From the NCBI GenBank assembly GCA_948099385.1, contig CANUEZ040000047.1, positions 28,476,501-28,540,500 of the forward strand: a DNA stretch of 64,000 nt, written 5' to 3'. This stretch comes from Fasciola hepatica. Its lineage: Eukaryota; Platyhelminthes; Trematoda; Plagiorchiida; Fasciolidae. Position numbers and translations under genes: made by a program. The notes under the pieces are model-generated. The model ran no database searches. It was not told the origin of the DNA and was given only the letters and a program-made list of their open reading frames with translations. Positions 43,113-52,959 of this stretch are shown here, piece by piece (position 1 is the stretch's first letter; each line of letters opens with the position of its first letter).

Positions 43113-45279
43113 CGACTGAAGGGCGGGTGCCAGGTTGTTAATAAACAACAAGGATAGCATTGGGCACAGGACGAATCCCTGAGGTACACCACTGGTGACT
43201 TTCACCAAACTGGAGCACCTGTCCCCTACTTTGACGTAACATGTCCTATGGGAGAGAAAGTCCGCCAGCCACCTGTATACTGGCCCACTTATGCTGAAAG
43301 TCTCAGGTTTGCACAGCAAACGGCGATGATTAACTGAGTCGAAGGCCTTGCTAAACTCAGGGTAACATACTTCAAGGTGCTTGCCTTCATACAGACTTCG
43401 AGTCACTTCGTGTAAGGAGCACAAGGGATTGGTCAGACAAGATGTATTTTTGAGAAATTATGCCCGGTTGGGCCTGGAATGGTAAGCTTCGGCAAGTGCT
43501 GATAGACGTGGGTACGGATGCTCTTCTCAAGGACTTTACAAATGATGCTAATTGGGTTTACCGGCCTGTAGTTTTCCGCGGCCAAACCAGGTCCATTTCT
43601 GTGTATCGCCATGACGTCGGCGGTTTTCTGGTGCTTAGGCAGCTTCCTCTGTTCCAACGTTGGCCTGTGCAGCCAGCATGCCGATGGAGCTATGATATCC
43701 ACCACCGGCTTGATGGTAGCTGGGTGGACGCCATCTGGGCCCGCTGGCTTATGATCGTTTGGCTCCTAAGAACACTTCAGTACGTAGCCCTCTGAGAGAT
43801 TTAGCTAGTTTAACTGCGAAGGAGGAAGCACCAAAGCCAAATCCGTCCGTACCGCACTATCTAGCCTGCATACAGTACAGGGGTGTTCGCCCAGGGCTTC
43901 TGCATTGCTCTGGTCATCAATGGCAATATCGTGCTCCTTGGTGGATAGTGCCCCCAGGGCGTTTTTTGTTGAACCTTTTGACTGCAGATAGCTATAGAGT
44001 TTCTTTGGTTGTTATCTTACGAGTTTACGTAATCTGAGCTCATATTCCCGCAGAATGCTCACTGTCTCGTTCCTCGGCTTTTTATAACTGGTCCAGGCTC
44101 ACCGACTGCCAGAAGCTCTGCATTGGTTCCGGCTGCGGTTTCTGCGGTTGACGGTCTTGGCAACGGCAGCTCTCCACCACATAGTTTTGCCCTCCTCCTC
44201 CTCAGCCTCGCCGACGCGAGCTCTTCCTGGAGGGCAATCAGGGATCCCTTTCTGACATGCAAGCACTCCTCGGCAGTAGCCCCTCCACAATGTCCCAAAT
44301 CAGCCTTATCACCCTATTTCGAAATGTACTTATGTCCATACTGCCAAAATCTCTAACCAGCCTTGGGGGCATTTTAGGTTGCCACAAGCAGCGGGTGAAT
44401 TTGACACGCAGGTGGTTCCTCTTCCCAACATGGCACGGCTTTGCCGTTAGGATGCACATTTCGCGGGATTCTTTATTGCAAGATAAATCGAGGACAGTGC
44501 GCGTCCAGCCGTATATCCAGTACTTTCACTAATATTTTGATGCAGCTCATTTGCGTCCAGCCACTCCAAATAGCTCTATTCCTGGGACCTCTACCAGCAG
44601 ACTTCAACCGTTCAGTCAAAGGGCGGAAGTTTGAAGCCACCCGCAACTAGGATTTTGTGCTTCCTCAATGAGTTATGTTGGGGTCCACAGCAGGCCAACG
44701 TCCTCGTCGTGGTTTCTACTCGGTGCCCCGTAGACACAAACGGCGGTAACTCTCCGGAATGGAAGGACGGTCGCTGGGCCGCGCACATGAACTTTCCGAG
44801 TGCACAACTTGGTCTGAGACTCAAGATGGTTTGTGCCTGACCTGATAGAATTGGCTACTTTTCCTTCAACGCAGTCTTGTTCTCTATCTTGTCTATAGGC
44901 TGCAAAATTGTCAGTGAATAATCCCGGCACACCGTCTTCCCTAGAAAGCTGTGTTTCAGCAAAGGTGACTATCGACGCGCTGTGCCTTCAAGGGACCATC
45001 TAGAGTTCCATCCATTGGTTTCTAACGCTACGTGCGTTGGCGCATATAACCACGGCATCCGCTCCAACGGACTGATATCCCTTTTTGTTAAAAACTGCTT
45101 CCGCCCCGGGAGCAGCGCACCAGGTTGTATCAAGTTCTTGTTTGATGGTCGTCACTGGGGGACTTAGAGACGGCTGGTACGTGGGACCCATGGTACTTCC
45201 CATTGCGCCCCTACTGGAGTATTCGTAACCTCCAAATTTGTGACCAACAAGTCCTCCTCCCGCAGTAAGACAAGTTTGA
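43113..45279 (-). mobile_element. old CR1-like LINE, middle segment (B)
   Basis: This is the middle of the old element. From 45120 down there is an endonuclease start (VVICANARSVRNQW) with the rest of the domain badly decayed. Reverse transcriptase fingers and palm run from 43705 to 43118 (ENYRPVNPISIICKVLEKSI, FSKAFDSVNHRRLL, VTSGVPQGFVLCPMLSLLFI, NNLAPALQ). Similarity stops at the target-site duplication of the younger LINE. At its upper end (45275-45279) the BEL/Pao element begins. Confidence 0.8.
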
Positions 45280-45617
45280 GCAATGCGTAGCCAAATCGCA
45301 ACTGATCCCGAAATCAAAAGGCGATTATCCAGGAAATTCTACGATACTAGATTATCAGGTGAACAGTAACACAAACCTGATACAGATCTCAACTATGAAA
45401 TCAAAAGGACTCGAAAAGCGAGAACCGAATTGAAGCGTGCGAGAAGGGAGAACGTGCGCCACGCAGGTCCAGAACAAGGATATGACAGAGCAACGCGCTG
45501 GGCGCGAACAAACAAGCGTTGGTCCGTAAGAACAAACAGTGTATAAAACAAGTCAATAGTGTAAATGAGTGAGTGGAGTTAAGTAAACATGGAAACTGCA
45601 GTGGTTTTGGGAGGACT
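45280..45617 (-). repeat. BEL/Pao LTR (3' LTR in element sense)
   Basis: Direct repeat of 51522-51859, aligned without gaps over 338 bases with five differences (45288, 45398, 45591, 45612 and 45616), about 98.5% identity. The ends do not show the usual TG...CA, so the exact limits may be off by up to about 15 bases. The 5-mer TTTGA flanks both outer edges (45275-45279 and 51860-51864) and could be the target duplication. Confidence 0.85.
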
Positions 45618-46285
45618 TTCCACTACCGGTCGTTACACCGCCCACCAAAATCCTCCTGAATCTTAGCAGAATCGAAGGTTTGGAATAAGGATACTGATTC
45701 TTCCTACCTACCTAGGCCCTGCCGTCAGCGCGAGTACCTAATACTTTGTTCGCACTCCATCCGGCGGCACATCGGCGCGAAGTCACTCTACGTTGTCCAT
45801 GAAAACAGCTGATCGATGGCGGGGGTGAAGGCGAAACATAAGTGCTGTCCTCAGGTGAGCCGTTGCCCCTCGGCAGCGTGTGTTTGTGTGTGTCGGGGTG
45901 GGGGGTGGGAGTGGGTATCGTGGGTGAGCACTCTGGCACATGAGCGAATAGTAGCGACCATCAATTACGGGGGAGATCCTCCATATAGTCAGGGATAAAC
46001 GAGGAACCATCAGCCTTGCGGCGCGTTTTGATGGAGATCATGAAGCATAAACGTGTATTATGTACGTGTGATTGGTATGTGTCTGGGTATATGATAGAAT
46101 CACAGCTACTACTACATATGCAAAAGGCCCCCTGTAACTTCAATGAAAAACGGTGTGAACTGCAACGTGTTTGACAGAGATCATGAGGTATAAGTGTGCA
46201 TCACGTGAGTGTGTACCTGTCACCGCGTATGGTAGTTTATTACGTCAGTAAGCAGTGAATGCTCCCACACAGGTGGGTTCCTTAA

Positions 46286-47470
46286 CTACCTCGAAGAAGC
46301 ACGAGAGATGGTCTGCTGCTTTTCCCTGTCATCGGCTTCCCCGTCTTCACTCTCCAGGAGGCTGATACTGCCTTCGTCGCGGATTAGCTTTCCGTGGGCG
46401 GTCTTCACCTTCGCTGCCTTTATCATTCCGTCGGAGCCTTCGAAGGTTTCCATAACCACGCCCAAAGACCAGGTACTGAAATGCGCTTGTTCGTCTACGA
46501 TCACCACTACATCCCCAACCTTGAATGTCCCTGTTTTGGCCAGCCACTTCTGTCGAGCTTTCAGAGCCGGTAGGTACCCCCGAAGCCATCGCCTCGAAAA
46601 AAACTCGGCAAGATAGTTTTCCAGCTTCCATCCACTGAGGTAGCTCCCACGAAGGTTCATCGGCCATTGGAAACCCTCGTTCGATCTCAACATCAATAAG
46701 TTGTTCGGGGTGGGCGCCAGATGGGTGGGGTCGCCGTTGGCTGTGGGAATCAATGTGCGGTTGTTCAGAGTTCTCCCTACATCAGTCATGACGGTGCTCA
46801 GCTTCTCGTTGTCGGGCGGCTGTTACTTAATGATCGACAGCAATATTCGCCTGGTAGACCGGATCAGGCGTTCCCATATGCAGCAGCGATTAGTGACCTG
46901 CGTGGGATTGAAGTGCCATCGTGCGCCATAGGCCACGGTTCGATTCTGCAGTTAGTCCCTGTTCACGTTTTTGTGCCAGCGCTGCAGTTCCCATCGAGCG
47001 CCCACGAATTTCGACCCACTGACGGAGGACACATCTGCCGGTATACCCCTTTGGTTGATAAAGTTCTGCAAGGCCCGTAGGAAGGAGTAATTTGTCATTG
47101 AATGCACAGATTCTAAGTGCAATGCACATGACTTTATTCATCTCATGATACACCCGTATCGTTTTTCCAGCCTCCCCCACACTTGATCCACAAGGGCCGG
47201 TGTGGTCCAACCGGTTTCGCTGAACGGCCACCAGCCTGGAATCACTCTGCCTTCTGGCAGCGGAGACATGTGTTTCTAGCCGGCTGTGGCTTTGCGTCTC
47301 CTACACTGTACACAACGTCGAATTACGCGTTTTACAGTCGCTTTTCCTCTCAGCAAACAAAGGCGCCTCCGAATGATGCTCGTCAAGTGAATTTCCCCGG
47401 CATGTCCATCCACAGAGTGGACGTGTTGAATGATTAGCTCTATCACAGGTTGTCTAGCAGGCAGCAATAT
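46286..47470 (-). pseudogene. BEL/Pao integrase, broken
   Basis: This is the element's integrase, which would join the DNA copy to the host chromosome. The zinc-binding part is at 47467-47276 (HVHSVDGHAGEIHLTSIIRR, RCVQCRRRKA). The catalytic core is at about 47231-46850, heavily shifted. The C-terminal part is at 46789-46286 (RGYLPALKARQKWL, VGDVVVIVDEQ, VKTAHGKLIR). At least two frameshifts separate these blocks. Confidence 0.8.
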
Positions 47471-47829
47471 GGGGTATTTGTGTCAAAGCTCGGATGAGAG
47501 TTGGTCAGCTTACCGTCCACCCGTAGTAGTCCGTCAATGAGTCTGGAGTTTGAATGCTTCAAGTCGCCTCTCGAAGATAATATTCCTTTGACAATTGGTC
47601 CCTCTTCTTCAGCCCTCTCGAGTTCTCGGTTGAAAGCCTCCCATTGTACCATCTTGAATATATCGTGTTTTGCTGCTCGTATCCCATCGGGGCTTACCGG
47701 ACCCACTCATACCCGGCCGGAGTAGCGGACCCCTTCCATGGCTAGCAAATGTCCCTTGAACCTAGCCAACCAAACTAATGAACGAATTGTCTTCATCCAG
47801 GAAGAAAATCTGACCAATCGTGACTAATT

Positions 47830-48219
47830 GAATGACGCTTCGACGGCTGTGGCCGTTATCACCACGCCTTTTACCCCTTGTTCCAATTCCGGAGGGGTTT
47901 TTACTTCATACGCGGGCCAGCCCTGTTTAGGCGTTTGCAGGAATTTCGGTCCTCATGTCCACGTGCCGGGTTGCCGGAAGTTGATGGCACCCCGAGAGCA
48001 CAGACCTGCTGGGTTACCGCCAGACCTGACATGGTTCCACTGGTCCATGGCCGATCCGTCGTGGACGATCGTGAGCCGGTTGGCCACGAAAGTACTGAAA
48101 CGGCTCCGAACTTTGTGAATGTAGTGCAGCACTACCGCCGAGTCCGTCCAAAAATTAGCCGACAAAATGAAGAGGCCGAAGCTTCTCTCTACCGCTTTCA
48201 CCACCCTGACCGCTAACAC
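47830..48219 (-). pseudogene. BEL/Pao RNase H region, broken
   Basis: On the minus strand, FWTDSAVVLHYIHKVRSRFS followed by TFVANRL and then GGNPAGL matches the conserved RNase H-type segment between reverse transcriptase and integrase in BEL/Pao Pol. The FWTDS Asp is present. Stops separate it from both neighbours. Confidence 0.75.
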
Positions 48220-48468
48220 GGCCGCGCTCAGTTCGAGGCGCGGGATCTAAACAGTCTTCAGTGGAGCAACGCGGGCTTTAGCGAACAGAATCCTCTCGGC
48301 ATACTGGCCATCCCCCGTGCACAATCGTCCATATACCACGGCTCCGTAATCGACCTTGGACGCGTCAGAAACGGCGTGCAGTTCCCCTGTCCGTATTGCG
48401 TGACCAGGGGGCGAACATTGTGGAATCCTTATGTCCTCCAGTTTCTTTAAGGTGTTCAGAAATTCTTC

Positions 48469-49578
48469 TCAGTCCAGCCGGTCTTCTCGGTCCAGTAGCT
48501 GGTCCAAATCGACTTTCTCACTGTAGAGCCGCTGCAGCAGGATCTTCACGAACAACAGCCAGGGAGAGACGAAACCGAGCGGGTCGAAGAAACTAGGGAC
48601 TGCGGATAGTATACCTCGACGGGTTACTGGCAGCTTGGGAACGTTTAGCTCAGAAACAAAGTCGTCCGTTTCCACTTTCCATTGTATCCCTAGGGTGCGC
48701 TCGGCAGGAAGTGCAGAGCCATCCAGACCTCTAGCCCTTTCGACTCTATCGTGGTACTGGATGACGTCGAGCACTTCTGAAGCGTTCGACATCCATTTAG
48801 CCAGATGGAAGCCGCCCTCTTCTAGCAGGCTTGTTAGGCCCCTGAATTGCATTAGGGCCGAGTCTACATCATCGAATGACCCAGAACGGTCGTCCAAGTA
48901 AAAGTTTCTGCTGACACTATCTACCACCGACCGATGGACCAAATCTCTGTGTTTGTTCGTTGATTCTCGAAGGGCGTAGTTCGCACAAAACGGTGATGTG
49001 GCTCCGAAGGGGTGGACAGTCATCCTATAATTTAACACTGCATTGTCCCGGCTGTTCTCTTTCCACCGCGGGAAACGCAAAGCATCTCCTTTTCCCACCG
49101 ATATTTTCACCTGGTGAAACATCTCCCTCATGTGGGCGGAGAAGGCCACTCTACTCACTCTGAAATGGCACAAAACTTCGATCAGTGGTGCGGTCCAGTC
49201 AGAACATTGTAGTAGGCGATCGCTTAACGACTTTCCCTGGAACTTGGCAGCACAGTCGAACACCACCCGCCGTATTTCGGGTTTCTTGGGGTTGATAACC
49301 GGGTGGTGAGTTAGGTACCAGATCCCCTTCCGGCCGTCGGTTTTAGCAGGCACCTTTTCAAAGTAGCGAAGAGCTTTGTTTCGCTTCCATAATTCTGCAT
49401 ACCTTTCTGGTCTCGAACGAAGCTTTCTTTCAGTCGAAGTATTCTTTGCAGAACATAGTTGATCTATCAACCCAAGGGCCAGATGATGTGCGCCATGGGA
49501 GGAGAACCTTGAACCGTTTTTAAGGCTCCTAGTTCTTTGCCGCACTGTTTGCAGAGAGAAGTGGTCCTCTTGCCACAA
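48469..49578 (-). pseudogene. BEL/Pao reverse transcriptase, 369-codon frame
   Basis: A long open frame containing the Pao-type reverse transcriptase: GIWYLTHHPVINPKKPEIRR, VVFDCAAKFQGKSL, MFHQVKISVGKGDALRFPRW, YRMTVHPFGATSPFCANYAL and NFYLDDRSGSF, then GGFHLAKWMSNASEVL and VTRRGILSAVPSFFDPLGFV. The YLDD catalytic pair is present (about 48889-48905). The usual ADxEAMFHQV box reads SAHMREMFHQV, so the first catalytic Asp is replaced by His. That should abolish polymerase activity even though the frame is open. Confidence 0.85.
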
Positions 49579-49922
49579 GGATAGTCTCTAGTCTCCGATG
49601 TCTTGAAACTCATTTTCATACGCCGCTGCATTTAATACTCTATACGGTTCATTTCGGCTGATACGTGAGTCAAGGAACCGCGTCCCCCTACTGGACCATA
49701 TAATGTCCATCCCGGAGCTGCGCGTACGGCATAAGGTGCCTCGCGGTGGTCCACTCTCTGGCCAAGTATCTAATGTGCCCCTGATACCTAGCAGCCGACG
49801 AGGAGGTCGGCTTTGTCGTCCTCCCAGTCTACAACGATTACGTCCCGCAGGTGGGGCCGTCTAGTCAAGATTGCGTTCACCGACCTTGGTGCCCGCATGG
49901 GGAGATCAGCCAGTGTGAATGC

Positions 49923-50621
49923 CTACGTTGACTCAATTTGCTCTTTGGTGTCTAAGAAGGTGAGCTGTAACCTCAACCGGCCGGCGGTCATTACTTGTGT
50001 TCCGCCCACCGTGCTCACTGCTAACGACGACGCAATTTTAGCAAGCCGGTTTTTTTTGGCAAACCGGTCTTTCACTAGGGTAGTGTCAGATCCACTGTCG
50101 ACGAAAGCCAAAGCTTTGACCACCCCAGTTAGGGTCGCTACTCCCACGGCCACCACTCCTAAACGTACTGGTCTACTGGCAGACCACAACGTTGAACAAA
50201 CAACGCTGGGCCTGGTACTCGCCTCGGTTATAGTTTCTCTCGCCTGGTGTAATAATCTATGGTGTCTGCCCGCGCAACTCTCGTGGCCACATCTGGTCTT
50301 TGTTCGACAAGCTGTCGCCCGGTGCGTGGTGTTGAGGCATATAAAACACGCTTCTGTCATCCTCGTCATTCCCCAACGTTCGTCTATCGTGGCATTGATG
50401 AGTTCAGGGTATTCTAGTAGCCCAAGACTAGCATCACAGGATCTGCAGTTTGGTTGCGCTGTGGCATCGCGTGAAATGACATGGGCTTTGGTCCAATGTT
50501 TGTATTTCGGCTGTTCCCGAGCAGTGGTCCGAGCCTGGCTAGTACTCGACTTGTTTGCTCGGTTGCTGTCCCGGATAAGTCGGCCAAATCTGCTGTTGGC
50601 TATCTTGGTTTGCCAGTCCAA
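49923..50621 (-). pseudogene. BEL/Pao gag zinc knuckle and aspartic protease
   Basis: A 232-codon frame. The Cys/His cluster CFICLNTTHRATACRTKTRC followed by HHRLLH is the Pao-type gag zinc knuckle region, which binds RNA. Further on, ALAFVDSGSDTTLV is the aspartic protease active site (DSGS), and the following residues (VSTVGGTQV) fit the flap region. It is open in this frame but out of frame with the gag start and with the reverse transcriptase. Confidence 0.82.
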
Positions 50622-51466
50622 GTATTTGGTCAGGTCTTCGAAGTTAGCCCCTTATCCGTTCCGCTTTTCCCGCCCACCGACCCTCTAGTTCGGGAGAGAG
50701 GTGACGGACCACGCCTTTCAAAGTGTGCGTTGCATCGAGATCAGCCATGTAGCCTAACTGGTCGAGGGTTATTCAACAGTTCTGCATTCTGATCACCAGG
50801 TCGGCCATTGTGTGGACGTCGCCCTTGGTTATTTAGGACTCTAACATCACGCCCCCCATTAGGTAAGTGGCCACCTTGAACGGCTGGCCGAACATGTCCC
50901 TTAAGGTCTTCCTTGCCAGTGTGTAGCCTTGTTCTGGCTCGAGCATGGTACGCACATCGATGGCTTCTCTTACTCGGCCTCGACAGTAATGAGTCAGGGT
51001 GGGTTATTTTGTTTTTGACGAGTATCGAACTGCATGATGAACTTGCGGTAATGTTCCGACCGTGGGTCAAAACTGTCAGTTCTACTCTTGGCAGATCGAT
51101 CGTTGGTGGTGTTGATGTTTTATATTCGACGACCGGCTCAGAGTTTCCCATTTTACTCTGTACTGATCTGTCGGATAGATCATGGTCGCCCACCTTCTGC
51201 TCATGCTCCTTCTGTCTTCACTTCTCTTTTGCTTCCTGGGCCTATTACCTAGCTGATACCCGTTGTTCTTCGAGGTCTAATATCCTTAGCATAAATAGAC
51301 CAACATTCCTACAGTCCACATTACTCTCAGTAATACATGAACTAGCGCTGAGAGGACTGGGCGACCTTGCATTGAATAAAGAATCAATGGTACCCGAAGC
51401 CTCTCCAGTGACTCGCCGTATTGCTTCCTGTCCAGATTCCAATTGCTTCTGACCTTTTCTCGGCAT
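50622..51466 (-). pseudogene. BEL/Pao gag N-terminal part, broken
   Basis: Gag begins near 51466 with MPRKGQKQLESGQE. The conserved PTIDLPRVELTV segment is at about 51110-51080, and GYTLARKTLRDMFGQPFKVA is recovered in another frame near 50930-50860. Several frameshifts occur. Confidence 0.75.
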
Positions 51467-51521
51467 GTTGCGTATTTTTTTGTTCCAAATTGATCATTTG
51501 AGTATTGTGAGACATGTTTGG

Positions 51522-51859
51522 GCAATGCGCAGCCAAATCGCAACTGATCCCGAAATCAAAAGGCGATTATCCAGGAAATTCTACGATACTAGATTATCAG
51601 GTGAACAGTAACACAAACCTGATACAGATCTCAACTATGGAATCAAAAGGACTCGAAAAGCGAGAACCGAATTGAAGCGTGCGAGAAGGGAGAACGTGCG
51701 CCACGCAGGTCCAGAACAAGGATATGACAGAGCAACGCGCTGGGCGCGAACAAACAAGCGTTGGTCCGTAAGAACAAACAGTGTATAAAACAAGTCAATA
51801 GTGTAAATGAGTGAGTGGAGTTAAGTAAACATAGAAACTGCAGTGGTTTTGGGGGGAAT
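51522..51859 (-). repeat. BEL/Pao LTR (5' LTR in element sense)
   Basis: Direct repeat of 45280-45617 at about 98.5% identity. Inside it, GTATAAAACAAG-like sequence is present on the plus strand only, so no promoter call is made on the element's own strand. Confidence 0.85.
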
Positions 51860-51864
51860 TTTGA

Positions 51865-52950
51865 TGACCGGTCTGTAAGCCCTCTGCTTACGTCTCTCCA
51901 AATACTTATCTTCTATAAATTCTTCAAAGGCCACTATTGCCAACTGCTTCAGTCGCTTGACCATCGGCCTATGTGTGTTGGCCCGAGAGCCTGGTGCGGT
52001 TTTCTGTTGTCTCTGTGAACCTTTTTTCCAGTGACTTTACAGGCTTATCCATGACTCCACCCTGCTTCCCTTTGTTCGTTTAATACGATGTGGTATCTGC
52101 CCCCGGTGGAGTGAGCTACCACTGCAGCCCTACCCAGCAGCGTGTACCCTGCATGCCTATCAGTAAACTGGACTAGATTTGGTCGTGCGGTATTTGTTCC
52201 CGTTCTGGTGAACTGAGACTTCTGTGCACTCATTTCCAGGGAGCAGAATAATGAACCCCTGCCACAAGCAGTATATCCTGTAACCATCTTTTGCCTGCGT
52301 CCCTTCATGCCTGAGATGGCTGTATGAAGGGCTCCTCTTGATTGGGTATCATCGGCCTTCTACTCGTCGTCCATCCCATTGACTGGACCGGCCTTTGAAG
52401 GCCCAGGACCTGAGCTTCCAGAGTCCGTTAGCTGGGGTCTTCCATCTTCAAGGAGTTATTCGTCGCCTCTTGTGTTTAAGCTTTATCCTAATTCCGCTTT
52501 TTCTTCTTCGGTTTGCGAGTCATCCACTCCTCCGGAGCAGTTTGCTGTACTACGTTGCAAAGTCCCAGAACAGGGCAACCAACCACCTAATTTCTAACTG
52601 CTTTGACGGTGGTTTTCTGGGGCAATCCTATGACCTCCGCATGCGAACCTGGTAATGCTCTACACGGTGGCTTCTTATGCTCAGTGCCACTGCACTCTGC
52701 AGGAGAAAGCTGGGCCTTATAAAGAGTGGGCTGATTCATGTGAGCTAACCTTGCAGCCTACATGCATAGGCCACACAACCTTTAGACACCCCTGTTCTTG
52801 CGGTATAACGGACACACTTCCTCATCAACGCAAAACCCTTCTGCGTCGGCCTATCTATCACATACATCACATTCGATTCCCCATGCCGCTAGCTTCTCCC
52901 GACCTTCGGCCGGACACGGAAGTATCTCACACATCGTGTTAAGCATAAAA
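51865..52950 (-). mobile_element. old CR1-like LINE, ORF1 segment (A)
   Basis: Just above the BEL element the minus strand reads VKRLKQLAIVAFEEFIEDKY and LERRKQRAYRPVIK, a coding-like stretch. Near 52860-52760 a Cys-rich run (GIECDVCDR, then CGLCM) resembles the PHD-type zinc finger found in ORF1 of some CR1-like LINEs. Lys-rich stretches lie between. Position, strand and continuity with the endonuclease at 45120 suggest it is the 5' part of the same old copy. Stops break every frame. Confidence 0.55.
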
Positions 52951-52959
52951 TAGGGCAAG

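Larger units (their letters stand above)
45280..51859 (-). mobile_element. BEL/Pao LTR retrotransposon with decayed coding region
   Basis: A complete LTR element of about 6.6 kb in minus orientation, in the order 5' LTR, gag, zinc knuckle, aspartic protease, reverse transcriptase, RNase H, integrase, 3' LTR. That order and the particular motifs are those of BEL/Pao (trematode Sinbad-like). All coding blocks are in several frames with stops. It interrupts the old CR1-like LINE between its ORF1 region (above 51864) and its endonuclease (below 45279). An internal 3' region without genes spans 45618-46285. Confidence 0.9.

Noticed and set aside
49813..50688. 291-codon plus-strand open frame
   Set aside because: It lies antisense to the BEL/Pao gag zinc knuckle and protease, which carry clear family motifs on the minus strand. 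The plus frame has no domain.
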